Numbered from the stretch's first letter, positions 45,751 through 57,639 are shown. The stretch is 64,000 nucleotides of DNA from Dichetophora obliterata (GCA_963920525.1 OY986436.1:180438361-180502360), one strand, 5' to 3'. Numbers and translations: made by a program. The notes: a model not told the origin generated them from the letters alone.

Positions 45751-46565
45751 TGTGTTTGAAAGCAAACAAATATATTTTGTTGAAGGTTTTAAAATATTTT
45801 CTTTTAAGTTCTTCAAATGAATTTTTGTTATTAAGGGTTTTTTCATAAATAAATTTTTAAATTCTATCATTTACATTGCATTTAACGAAAAGAATCCGAT
45901 CAAATAAGTCTTTAATTACGGCTTTAATTAAGGCTTTAATTACGTGAATAACGTTTTAAAAGCCATCGCACTCTCTGCTTTGCAACGTGGAATAACGTTG
46001 TAGCAACCAATGGGTCTTGGATATGTAACGTTTTACATTGTAAACGTTAATAATACTTAATTTACTAACCAAATATTATTACTGAACAATTTTTTTTACC
46101 AAAATAGTTAATTTACCTAAATATTTTCATAATATATTAAAAATAAGTATCTAGAAATTGTCTGCTGCATTTAAAACATTTTTACGTATTGTGAACAAAT
46201 TACTTTTTGTAACTTAAAACAATAAAGTATTATTGTTGCTGTGCTTCATTTTATGACCTTTCTCAATGATCTCATTTAATTAATTTTTTTTAAAGAATTT
46301 ATCCTTGTTTTCCACAAATAAACAATAACTACTATCCAAACATTTAATCGAAACTGTTTTTTAGTTTTTTAAAATCGTCTGCATTGCTTTGTGTTGTAAA
46401 ACAAGGCATAACTACTTTGAAACTTCATATAACGTCTTCCAATAAGTGCGTTTTTTAAGGTTGGTCAAACCCAGGATTAGTGCTTTGATCCCGGGATTGT
46501 GCTTTTCAAATCCCGAGATCCCGGGATTGCCAAAGCGTCCCGAAATTGGATTCCCTAATAAGAAA

Positions 46566-47449
46566 ATAAAGTACAATCGTTTAAATATTTTCATATGGTT
46601 TTAGTAACATCTCAAACTGTACAAAAAACACTTTTTTATTTTACAATTTTTTTTGTTACGTCTAAAGTGGTCAAAAGAAGAAGGTGTTTTGCTGGACCGG
46701 GTGATAACGGAACGGAAGTAATTTACAAGAAACAATTTAAATAGATTATTGTTATTGTCATTCTGGCAGGTAGTTGATTTAAGCATTTTCATTACAAAAT
46801 AATAAAGTAGCGGACATCTTTTTTGTGGAAAATCGGGGGAAAATAGGAGAAAATTGCTTGATATAATTTTTTAAAACCCTTTTTTTGTCAAGGTGCTCGC
46901 GACTATGTGCTATATCTTCGTTAATATTTTATATATTGGTCCCAAATTTTACAGTATACTCACAGTATATTGTATTAAATGTAAAAGTCGGTTACATCCT
47001 TTATATCACAATTTTAACATTTTTAAGTCGAAAAATATGACAAAAATGCTTAAGTAAAAAAAAAGTGAAAATTAAATCGAAGAAAAATAAAATATTTTTT
47101 ATATTCATATCAATAACATGCAAATCTGAAGGTGAATGTGCGATTCAAAACAAATACGCAAAAAATACCCCAAGTGAGAGTTAGGTATTTCAAATACCCA
47201 AAATAGCACAAACCGAATAATAATATGGGCTTGTTAACATTTTAAAAATGTCTTTTTTAACGCTTTGACTCTATATTGACCGATTGGCTCTATACATAAA
47301 TAAATAAATGAAAATATAAATATAATACCTAATGTAACAGAATAAAGATTTATAAAATCTTTGAAACGTTATTACTCTTTTGTTAAAATTATAACTGTTT
47401 TTACAACTAAAAATTCAATTTACTTAATGGTTACAAATTTATGCAGAAC
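46566..47449. other. Middle part of the ACTAGT-arm element, no gene
   Basis: AT-rich and non-coding on both strands. A GC-richer patch 'ctggaccgggtgataacgga' lies near 46690. Confidence 0.45.
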
Positions 47450-47801
47450 TAAACTGCATATGCTTGCAACTATCAAAGAAGCTAGTATATTTATGACTAC
47501 TTAGCTATGAGCTAGAAAAACAGTTGGTATTTTTTTTAACTAGCCAAAATGCGACTAGTTAGTTAACTATAAACTCAGCAACTAGTTCTTTTATAACTAG
47601 TAAAACAGCTTGTATTTTTGAACTAGCTGGAATACAGATAGTAACTTATCTAGTAACTTTTTGGTTAGTAAGATTTGACTAGTTTAACATCAAGTATTTT
47701 TTGACTAGTTTTATTTTAACTAGTGAGTCTTTTAAAGTGAGTCCTATTTTAAAGTGAGTTAACTAGTTAAATTCATAACTAGTACGAATTTTCACTGCAG
47801 G

Positions 47802-48429
47802 ATATACGTTAAATAATATTCAATAGCATTTCTGATGTCCTAGAGTTACTAAAATATTTATACAATCTGGCAGCTTTTGCTGTGCCTCTCACCCCAAATT
47901 ATTAGAAAATATTAGATTGCCACAAATGACAACAAGCACTTTATCACCAAAAAACAATAATCATTGACAACCATTTTTTTAGTTGTTTCATTATAATGAA
48001 CAATGAACGTGCAATCAATGTTCAATCAAAAACAACAAACGTAATAACCGCTGCTTTAACGGTGTTATTTTGACCAATCTTGGGCGAATATCTGTACACA
48101 TATTAGCTAGTCAATATTTGACATGAATCCCACAAATGTTAATGACTTGTCTAAATAAATGCATTGATTTTACTCAAACCCTGCATGAAGGCGTTGTGAT
48201 TGGCATGATGGCATAAAATGTTATTAAACTGATCAGTATGAAGAAGAAGAAGGTCAGCATTTAAAATTTTCCAATGAACAAATAGTATTTTCGCAAGCAA
48301 AGTGAATTAACTAAAATATTAACTAGTAGGGAATTATCTTTAACTAAGCCGAAGTCAAAATACTCCCACAAACGTTTTAGTGTATTCGAAAAATTGAATG
48401 CTTTATTTATTTTAATTTACTATTAATTA
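47802..48429. other. Stretch between elements, nothing recognised
   Basis: A lone 'attaactagtaggg' at about 48318 echoes the ACTAGT family. No gene. Confidence 0.45.
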
Positions 48430-48730
48430 CACTAGGCGCCATAATTTTTTAGATCCACATGGCACTATACTTTTCTTGTGGTCTTTGGCCTGCTTAACAC
48501 TAATATCGCAATAAAATTTTTTTCTATGGATAAGTTTTTGAGATATGACCTTTTGAAAATTGTTCATCCTTTTCCAGGATATAGTGTCGTAAATATCAAC
48601 CTATCTCAAGAACGGATTGACCAATTTCAAAAAATAAAACACCAAATTAAGGATAACTAAATTACTTACAACTGTTTCGAACAAATTTTGTCATTGGACC
48701 CAGTAGTTTTGAAGCTATCAAAAGAAATTT

Positions 48731-48767
<37 letters not shown>

Positions 48768-50247
48768 AGTCGAATGTTTCAATAAAAGAAAATCGAAATT
48801 ACAATAAACTTGTCAGTTTATCATCTTGTACGTGAAGACAGTTTGAAGAAAAGAACGCATTACTTTAAAAGAAAATTCATGGTAGAAAAATGAAGTTATG
48901 AACCATTGAGTGAAGGTACCAAAATTCTACGTTTTCGTGCTTTTTATGTGCTTTCTCCATTTTGTGCTGCATTATATTTTTTTATTCAATAAGCACATAT
49001 TTCAAATTTAATGAACCCAATTATTATTAAATTTATTTATTTACCTTTTATTTTTTTTTAATCTGAAACAGACACGCCCACCTTCCGCCCACTGTGACAA
49101 TTTAATCTGAGTTGTCACTTTAATAAATCTGAATAATGAATGTTGAATACTTTTCTCAACTTACTATTTTATCATTTTCTCGTCTTTATTTTATCTCTTG
49201 CTAATGGGCGATTCCACGTAAGACGACCCTTTCCAAGAACATTGCTTTTTTTAATTTTGCTTAAACTCGATCAATAGATGTCTATGTGAATGTTCGCGGT
49301 ACATATTTTTCTGTATTTTAAGATATTCTGATGGATAGACAATATATTCTGAAAGATATAATTCTTCAAAAGCTCAGAATTGTAAGGTCACACCCGTCAC
49401 AGTCTTTTGATTGCTATTCTTAGACGAAAACGCGTTGTTTCAGTGTCCACCTAATATTTTACGTTTGTAAACTTAACAACCTTTGGAATCGCAGCCCTCT
49501 TTTTAATAAGAAATATAATACATCTGAATTATAAGCAAAAATGTGAGAATATGGTCACACCCGTCACAATGGAATTGCTCTAATTCAACATCTTTGTCTT
49601 ATTTCCTTTCCTTGTTTCTTCTTATTCTGCCTTTTTTTAGAGATATATGTATAGATATTACATTTAAAATTAAAGTTTTTATTAAAAAATTACATTAAGA
49701 TGTGCATACATTAAATTAACAGGCATCAAATGGAATAAGCATAAAAAAGTAGAATTTGGGTACCTTTACTCAATGGTCCATAACTTCATTATTCTACCAT
49801 TAATTTTCTTCAAAAGTAATGCGTTGTTTTTTTCAAAAAACTATCTTTACGAAAAAAATGATAAACTGCGAATTTTTTTGTAATTTCGATTTTTTTATTT
49901 ATGTATTGAAATATTATTGGAATTGATTTTTTTTTTTAAAAAACTGGAATTTCTTCCGATAGCGTCAAAACAGCTGGGCTAATAGACAAAATTTGTTCAA
50001 AATAGTTGTAAGTTGTCAACAATTATCCTTAATTTGGTGTTTTATTTTTTGAAATTGGTCAATCCGTTCGCGAGATATGTTGATATTTATGACACTATAT
50101 CCTGTTAAAAGGGGAAACATTTTCAAAAGGTCATTCTCAAAAACCTATCCATAGAAAATTTTTTTATTGCAATATTCGTGTATAGCAGGCCGAAAATTAT
50201 AGTGGGATGTGGATCTCAAAATTTTTTTTGTATTTTGGCGCTTAGTG
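48430..50247. mobile_element. CACTA-ended foldback element with TTA duplication
   Basis: The ends are CACTAGGCGCCATAATTTTT and, opposite strand, CACTAAGCGCCAAAATACAA. TTA flanks both sides (48427-48429, 50248-50250). Arms of about 500 bp (48430-48960 and 49740-50247) are inverse copies, sharing 'tctatggata' and 'aattggtcaatcc' type segments. The centre is non-coding and has two 'ggtcacacccgtcaca'-type repeats. A 3-bp duplication with CACTA ends fits the CACTA superfamily, but no transposase is present. Confidence 0.78.
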
Positions 50248-50264
50248 TTATATTATTTTATATA

Positions 50265-50390
50265 TATATTAAGGACGTGGTTTTTATTAAAATTTTGTAA
50301 ATTTTTAACTTAGAATAAATTTTGAGACACATGAAAGCTAATGTCTCAAAATATTATATCAATACATTTTTTGTGGAATTTAATACTCAG
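50265..50390 (+). repeat. F1 repeat fragment
   Basis: 'aaggacgtggtttttatta', 'taacttagaataaatttt' and 'ttttttgtggaatttaa' follow the order seen in the F1 copies at 15710 and 38940. Truncated. Confidence 0.5.
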
Positions 50391-50717
50391 TACTCGTGGG
50401 AATATAAATATGAAGTTTCGAAACTATGTATATATATTAAGGTGCCTGGACTTGTATGGGGTAAAATAAAATCCATTTGTACCCATCTAAAAATTAACCT
50501 TGATGTGTTTTATGAGGATTCCCAAAATATTTTGGCAATAACGAAAGCCTCCAGCGAGCTAAGCCATTTGGCAAAAACTTCCAAAAATCATGATGGCTAG
50601 TGTAATAACTGTTAAAAAAAATAGTCACAAATTATTAGCCTGAAAAAGTTCTTCCCAGCTACATCAACAAATTTTGAATTTTTGCAATTGGATAAAAAAT
50701 TATGCTGTTTTTCATTA

Positions 50718-50935
50718 ACCCATTTCCGGCGGCTCCTTAACCACCGGGCCAAAATCGATGAAACTTCGCCCAGAGTCTATATATGGCCCCAAACTTTATT
50801 TGCCAAAATATAAAATGTTTACCTCCTTAGGTAAGGGCTGGGCGGACTGATGCATTTTTGCACCACTAGCTGCATCACATACCTTCAAATCCTGCAAAAT
50901 ACCTGCAAAAATGCAGCAATAGCTGGAAATGGACT
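50718..50935. mobile_element. 218-bp MITE, TA-flanked, ACCCATTTCC ends
   Basis: The left end is ACCCATTTCCGGCGGCTCC and the right end, opposite strand, is GTCCATTTCCAGCTATTGC. TA flanks both ends. The first 170 bp match 51227-51395, so it is probably a deletion derivative of the larger element there. Confidence 0.75.
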
Positions 50936-51226
50936 AATAACACTGGCTTACAAAAAAAATAAAAGTCCATGTAAATTCAAGGCCACTATTATTTTCTTAT
51001 AGATTATGGTCTGCTTTACTCGAAAATTACCAATCTATGGATAGGTTTTCGAGATATGAATTTTTGAATGATTTTTTATTTGTTTTTTTTTTATGAGGTA
51101 GCTGCTTCACATATCACACTATATCTCTATGTAGAGACGTCCAATAGAGTCACACAAAATACCATTATAAAGATAATTAAATTTTCATCAATAGTTTTAA
51201 ACATTGCGTTCCAATGAGTTCGTATA

Positions 51227-52981
51227 AACCATTTCCGGCGGCTCCTTAACTACCGAGCCAAAATCGATGAAACTTCGTCCAGAGTATATGGCCCTACACT
51301 TTGTCTGGCAAAATTTAAAATTTTTACCTACACAGGTAAGGGCTGGGCGGACTGATGCATTTTGCACCACTAGCTGCATCACATACCCTGCAAGACACTC
51401 CTAACCGAAACTTTAACACATTCACAAAAAAAATTGTAGTATTCTCTAACACATATGCATGGTATTTTGTTATTAAAATTGCAGCACTACTTTTAGTATA
51501 TAACTATTAGTTATTAAACCTATTATTAACAGGCAGCAATTCAGTTGTATATCCCTGTTTTCTCTTATTGGTATGGTAGATAGAGACAAATGATTTTCGT
51601 TGTGTTCTTCTTGTCTTTGTCTTGTTCTTTCTTATGAGAAAAATAAATTTGATGCACACACAATTTAGAAAATTTTCAAACGAACGATTTATATAGTGTA
51701 ACAGCACGTAAGTACTTTTAATTGTGAAATATATTAAATAAAATATTATATATTGTAAAACTAATTATATTTTAACACTTTTCTAGTTACTTAGACGAAG
51801 CTGGTGGTCGTCAAGTGCAGGTGATAGCTGCTGCTCCAAGTGCTACTGGGATACCCAGCTCCACAATCGCAGGTTCAAGCTACACCAGCAGTCACCTCTA
51901 CGGCTCAATAAAATGGAAATATTACGACGACTTGCTTTGCGTTCTGCTAGCTTTGGCATTCAGCAGCAAACTTTGGTGCAACAAAATACTTCGCCAACAA
52001 GTGTTTGACCACCGTGGCCATAGCCAATCCGATAGTTCTCGCCCAATAAGCAGGAGCTGCTAGCATGCCTATCACGAATACTTTTGTTGCTATTACACAC
52101 AGTGTTTCCAAGTGGATTTGTTCATGGAGCTATGCAGCAATTTTCAATATGCAATTTTCAATAAAAATTCTAAAAATAAATGTGTTCATATAGTTAAAAA
52201 ATAATAGGAAATTAACCAGGCATTTAAATGGTAGATAAAACTACTGTACTTGGTATAAGAAATAGTTAATTACTTAGTCATTTCACTGGTAGCTGCGACT
52301 GGTATTTTTTCCATATAAATAACTTGTTTAACCCACTATTTAACTAATTGCTTTAACTGGCAAGTTTGACAGATATTTTCAGATATTTAACTTATTATTT
52401 AACTGATTGGAATAACGGGCATCTAGAATGTGTAAGCAAGATGACTATGCAATTTAAACTTCTGAAAAAGTATATGCAAGAAAAGGATACAAAATCACAC
52501 GTACACAAATGTTTTGGTAAGATTTTTCACATGGCCCTTAAAAGTCTGATAGAAAATACTGACCGAAACTTCCGTATTGCTTCTCTTTATATACCAGTAA
52601 TATAACCGGTTGTGTTCTTGCAGGCATACCTTAACAGCCGTACTTGCCCCTTTTTAAAACAGCAAACGGGCTCTACATTTTGTTTAACATAAAATTTAAA
52701 ACTTATAATAGTTACTATTGAAAAGCAATTTTCGATATTGCGATTTGAAATTTTTCCGGAATTTTCAAAAATTAAAAAATATAAAAAACCAAATATTGCG
52801 ACGCGCCGTGGTCGTAAAATCCAAGTAAACAACCGAATCCACTCAAACCAAAAATAATGTTTACTGTCAAAGGTCCATACTAACATAATCTCTACAGTGC
52901 CGGGTAATATCACTTTCGCGCTTACCTGGAGAAAATTCTAAAGCTACTGGTGCAAAAATGCACCAATAGCTGGAAATGGGT
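51227..52981. mobile_element. Nested TA-flanked element, larger relative of the 218-bp MITE
   Basis: The left end is AACCATTTCCGGCGGCTCC and the right end, opposite strand, is ACCCATTTCCAGCTATTGG, with TA on both sides. It splits the left arm of the 50942 foldback. It carries a coding-like, GC-richer island at 51786-52060 and an AT-rich remainder. Confidence 0.7.
51786..52060 (+). pseudogene. Exon-like fragment, possibly captured host gene piece
   Basis: Follows a good acceptor ('ttaacacttttctag'). It reads 'YLDEAGGRQVQVIAAAPSAT' then 'GIPSSTIAGSSYTSSHLYGS', with Ser/Ala/Thr-rich low-complexity character. The gene-like reading then shifts to another frame ('LALRSASFGIQQQTLVQQN') and stops. 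GC content is well above the surroundings. I do not recognise the parent gene. It may be a decayed host exon carried inside a TIR element, or an old exon interrupted by the elements. Confidence 0.35.
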
Positions 52982-53610
52982 TAATAAGCAAATAAGTTAT
53001 TGAAAAGAAAATCTATGGATAAATACCGGAGTTATGAGCAATTGAGTGATGGTATCAAAATTCAATATTTTCAAATTCAGTTTTTATACCCTCGAGTCAT
53101 TTCTCGATGTAAAGATATCCAATTGGATCGTGCTAGATATAAAAACAACGGATATCAAATTTTCAACAATCACTTTTAACATTCTTACTCAATTGATTCA
53201 GTTTATTAGCTGAAATGGGCCAAAATATGCGGGAAACATCGATTTTATTGCCAAAAATTAAATAGTATGTAAAGAACGTTTATTTAATTCATTTCATTAT
53301 TTGTTATTATCGAATTTCAATATTATGTGCTAAAGTTAGAAATATTTTGTGCCCTAGTTTTGTTTTCTGTTTTTCTCTGGGTTTGTTTCTCTGATAAGGA
53401 ACAACCAAATATTGTCTCCCAGCATTCTCTCATCCCAAAATCCTTAAAAGCGCTGCTTAATGATTTTAATTTCTTGGTGAAATCTTTCACCGTGCTCGTC
53501 ACTTACGCCACCAAGATTCTCTGGGAAAAACGCCAAGTGGGAATGCAAAAAATTAATTTTGAGCGACATATTTACGCTTGTTAAAATTAAATTTACTGAT
53601 TTTATCATTA

Positions 53611-55511
53611 AGGGCCATTTTGTTCACAAAGGGCATAAATATGATTTAATTCGGGGATAACTATCTCTAGGTTAATTTTATACCAAGCGTATAAATCGGG
53701 AGATAAAAAAGTGGTTTTGTTCACATTTTATCCCAGCTTTATGCTTAGAGCATAAATTCGCTCTCAGTTTATATCGATTTCCATTGGAATGTTAGAGTGT
53801 TGCTCATTAATTAAAAAATGTGTGGGGATTTTTGGTTTATTTTTGCGAATTTGAGGGTTAGAGTGAACACTAGGTAAAAATGGATCGCTGATTTTGCATC
53901 TGATGTCAGAATTTCTAACATTTTAACATTTCTAACATTTTTCTACACAGGGCTGCCAACTAAACATTTTTTTAAGAATTTTAAACATGAAGAAACAGTA
54001 TTGGGGGTTACTTCTTCCGAATCTGTTGTCAGAATTTCAAAACTCGAAAATTTTTCTACACGTAGGGGTGCCACCTAAAAATGTTTTATTTTAAGAATTT
54101 TAAACATGAGGAAAGAGTATTGGGGTCGCTAAGTTCGAATCTGAAGTCAAAAATTTAAAATTCAAGATGGTGGATAGGGTTGCCACCTTAAATTTTTGTA
54201 TTTTTATGAATTCGGGGCTGGCAAAAAAAAATGGTACACCAAAAATGGGTCGCTGAATATGAATCCATGGTCAGAATATCAAAATTATAAAGTTTTGAAA
54301 TAATAGGGTTGCCACCTAATAATAAGTATTTTTAAGAATTTTAAACATTATTTAACGGTGTTAAGGAGTCACTGATTTCGAATCTGAAGTCTGAATTTTA
54401 AAATTTTAAATGGTGGATAGGGTTGCCACCTCAATTTTTTGTATTTTTATGAATTCGGGGCTGGCAAAAAAATGGTATGCCAAAAATGGGTCGCTGAGTC
54501 CGAATCCGTGGTCAGAATTTAAAAATGATAAAATTTTATAATAATGGGGCTGCCACCTAATAATATGTATTTTCAAAAGTAAAAGCAACCCTATTATTTC
54601 AAAACTTTATAATTTTGAAATTCTGACCATGGATTCATATTCAGCGACCCATTTTTGGTGTGACATTTTTTTTTGCCAGCCCCGAATTCATAAAAATGCA
54701 AAAAACTTAGGTGGCAACCCTATCCACCATTTTGAATTTTAAAATTCTGACTTCAGATTCGAAATCAGTGACTTCCTAATACTGTTAAATAATGTTTAAA
54801 ATTCTTAAAATGACTTATTATTAGGTGGCAACCCTATTATTTCAAAACTTTATAATTTTGAAATTCTGGCCACGGATTCGGATTCAGCGACCCATTTTTG
54901 GTGTACCATTTTTTTTTTGGCAGCCCCGAATTCGTAAAAATGTAGACTATTAAGGTGGCAACCCTATCCACCATCTTGAATTTAAAAATTTTGAGTTCAG
55001 ATTTGAAATCAGTAACCTCCCAATACTGTTCCCTCATGTTTAAAATTCTTAAAATAAAACATTTTTAGGTGGCAGCCCTATGTGTAGAAAAATTTTCGAA
55101 TTTTGAAATTCTGACAACGGATTCGGATTCAGCGACCCATTTTTACCCTTTAGTTCGCGCCAGCCCCGAATTCGTAAAAATAAAAAATTAATCCAAATTT
55201 TAAAATTCTGACACCAGATTCGAAATCAGTAACCCCCAATACTGTTTCCCTATGTTTAAAAATCTGTATTTTCAATATTTTGACACCAAGTAAATAAAAA
55301 ATATTAAAATGAGAGTGATGAGAGCGAATTAAAAATCTTAACTCACCAATTTTCACGAGTTAAATATTTCTGGGGTTAAGCTATCTCGCCACCATTTTTA
55401 TCTCCAGCTTGAAGAGTTAAATGCTTAACTCACTGTGAACAAATGAAAAACTGGAAAAATCATGGAATTAACTCGGGGATAAATTTATCTCTCTGTGAAC
55501 AAAATGGCCCT
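53611..55511. mobile_element. TA-flanked TIR element carrying a long tandem-unit hairpin
   Basis: The ends share AGGGCCATTTTGTTCACA inverted, and TA flanks both ends (53609-53610, 55512-55513). Subterminal regions have 'cggggataa'-type and 'agttaa'-type repeats. The interior is dominated by the inverted array at 53880-55280. No transposase. It lies within the larger 50942 foldback. Confidence 0.85.
53880..55280. repeat. Long hairpin made of tandem units of about 112-128 bp
   Basis: In the left arm, units anchored on 'ggggtgccacct'/'gggttgccacct' lie at about 53949, 54064, 54176, 54304, 54419 and 54545. In the right arm the inverse 'aggtggcaaccct' lies at about 54709, 54823, 54953 and 55068. 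The axis is near 54570. The arms pair across 600-700 bp, so a transcript would form a long duplex with repeated sequence in it. Confidence 0.82.
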
Positions 55512-55513
55512 TA

Positions 55514-56129
55514 GTAAGCAAAAGCAATGAATGAACATGAGAGGCATAGACAAAACACTAAATAAAAAACAATATATATGTAAATAACATATCCATTTTT
55601 GTATAGTTTTTGAGCAAATCTTCAACAATTTTCTTATAATTCGGACTTTTGTATGTTTGTTGCAATTAAGCTTAGGCTAAATGGTCTGTTGTTTTTTTAT
55701 GCAAATAAATAAAATTTACTTCATATTTTTCCTCCGACGTTTCGCTGGTTATTTTTCAGCTTCCTCAGGGATATTTATTAAATCTTAAAGTAAACCAAAA
55801 TATTGTTTTTATGTATGAAAATATAAATATAAAATTGAGACTATAACTGAACAGAGGTAACAATAGATTTTTAAATTATTAAACGAATATGCACTTACAA
55901 AATTTTAAATTTTACATTAAAAGCTGATTTTTACATTAAATTTACATTAAAACTGGTTTGACTGTTTAAATAACATTATCACAAGTTAAAACATGGACTT
56001 TTTTAAAAAAACATTAAACATTAAAAACCTCACTATTTGAAATTGTCAAGTAGATCTAATACTAATATTGCACCAAATGAAATTTTAAATTGTCATAGAG
56101 TAGACCTGATTTGTGTTGTCCTTGTCTTC
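55514..56129. other. Spacer of the foldback element, nothing coding
   Basis: AT-rich. At about 55725-55775 the minus strand reads 'ctgaggaagctg', then 'ccagcgaaacgtcgg', which resembles a hammerhead core. See findings. Confidence 0.4.
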
Positions 56130-56204
56130 TTTAGTGGTCATCGTTGCTTTGATTTTTTTGCTGTATTCGTAGGCTCTCAAGTGTGTGTCTCTTATTTGTT
56201 CTCT

Positions 56205-56460
56205 TTTCTTTGTCCAGAATTTTACAAGACTTTACAGGACTTTTGCTATTACCTAGAAAATTGTGAACAATCCACTGGAATGATTTCCAAGCAGCAGCAT
56301 CAAGAGGCAGCAATAATGAGGTAAAATATTCATCTTTGAGCACTTTTCTTATTTGTGAACCATCAAAAACTCCTTCTTTAATTCTCGCAATAGAAAGATT
56401 TGGCGGGAGAGAACTAAGCGAGTCGGCCCTACCTCTTAATTTTACCATGGTCGTAAGCAA
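56205..56460 (-). pseudogene. Fragment of a recurring insect mobile-element ORF
   Basis: The minus-strand frame reads 'VKLRGRADSLSSLPPNLSIA', 'RIKEGVFDGSQIRKVLKDEY', then 'AAWKSFQWIVHNFLGNSK'. I recognise this block (from memory) from an ORF found in many copies in insect genomes, usually continuing well past FLGN. Here it diverges after that point, so it is truncated. The function of the family is not known to me; repeated occurrence suggests a transposable element. Confidence 0.55.
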
Positions 56461-57639
56461 GTTTTAAGAAAAAATAAAAGAGTTCCCGTTCAAAAATTTA
56501 AATTAGAAAGAAATAATCGTGGGCGATTTCTAGCTGCTACTTTTAGCTCCTTTCAATACTTTTTACGTTTAATGGCTTCACAACCCACGCGGTCTGCCGG
56601 GTGATCTATCCCTCACGTCGAAAAAATAATTTCCATGAAAAAGTTATTACTGAATGAAGGGAGGATGCTGATCAAGAATAAATATATTTTTCTTTACCGG
56701 CCATGGCTCTTTCTGGCCCTTAAAACAGTTTTTACAAAGTAGATATACTTTTACCAGTGCATCTGTAGGGTATAAATACAAAAACATAGCAAGAATTGAA
56801 TTTTGATACCATCACATAATTGCTCATAACTCCGGTATTTATCCAAAGATTTTCTTCATCAATAACTCGTTTGCTTCTGAAAAATGTGGTTTATACGTAA
56901 ATATTTTCATTTTTTTTGTAAATTTTTTACTAATTTAGCTTGGCAATAGAATGAATTATTGATTTAAATTTTGGTCGAAAAATTAAAGTTTTTTCATATA
57001 TTTTGGCCTATCATGCTTAAACTATGAAAGTGATTGGAAAGTAATGTTTAAAACTATTGTTGAAAATTAAATTACCTTTATAATGGTATCTTGTGTGCCT
57101 CTATTGGACGTCTGTAACTCGAGATAAGTCTGATATGTGAAGCTACCTCCGAAAAAAAATATATAAAAAAATTCAAAAATTCATTTCTCAAAAACCTATC
57201 CATAAAAAATTTTTTAATGTGAATTTTAGTAAAGCAGGCCATAGTCCATAAGAAAAAAATAGTGGCATTGAATGTACATTTTAACTGTAAGCCAGTGTAA
57301 TTACCCTTAGGGCCAGTTTTCCAGTACGAGTTTAAAGTCTAGTCAAATAAAACTGAGCTTCACTCACCAAAATTGGACGTTTAAACTCTGTTTAGGTAAA
57401 AAAGAAACACATTATATGATAATTTAAGTCAATTTAACTTCAACGAATGTTAAAATATCTAGCTAAACTGAGTTTAAACGTCCAATTTTGGTGAGTTACC
57501 TTAGTTTAATTTGACCAGAGTTTAAGCTCGCATTAAAAAAGTGGCTCTTAATGTATGTAATTCAAAGGGTTAAAAAACCAAAATTGGATCGAATGAAAAA
57601 ATCTTTTCGAAGTGAAACTTCTTAGGCGGCGTTTTGATT

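Larger units (their letters stand above)
44143..46557. mobile_element. hAT-type element with exact ATAAGAAA duplication
   Basis: ATAAGAAA occurs at 44135-44142 and 46558-46565. The ends are TAGGGCATCCAATCCCGGGA and, opposite strand, TAGGGAATCCAATTTCGGGA. CCCGGGAT motifs repeat in both subterminal regions. The 8-bp duplication places it in hAT. Inside are a degenerate tandem array and one exon-like frame. It is nested in the ACTAGT-arm element, so it is younger. Confidence 0.88.
43640..47801. mobile_element. Large element with ACTAGT-rich arms
   Basis: The ends share CCTGCAGTG inverted (43640 and 47801). The left arm (43640-44130) and the right arm (47450-47801) contain many copies of 'aactagtt' or close variants. 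The middle is replaced by the hAT at 44143-46557 and unique sequence. A second member lies at 61587-63203; both share 'gatgtcat[g/a]gga' and 'caattgtcctattct' about 110 bp from the left end. No transposase is seen. A target duplication is not clear. Confidence 0.75.
50942..57297. mobile_element. Large CACT-ended foldback element, interrupted twice
   Basis: The ends are CACTGGCTTACA and its inverse, with TAA on both sides (50939-50941 and 57298-57300). The left arm is 50942-51215, resumes at about 52985-53300 after a nested element, and pairs with the right arm 56740-57297 ('tctatggata', 'gacgtccaatagag', 'aataccattataaag', 'taccggagttatgagcaatt'). Arm phrases are shared with the 48430-50247 element, so the two are one family. 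No transposase of its own is seen. Confidence 0.72.
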
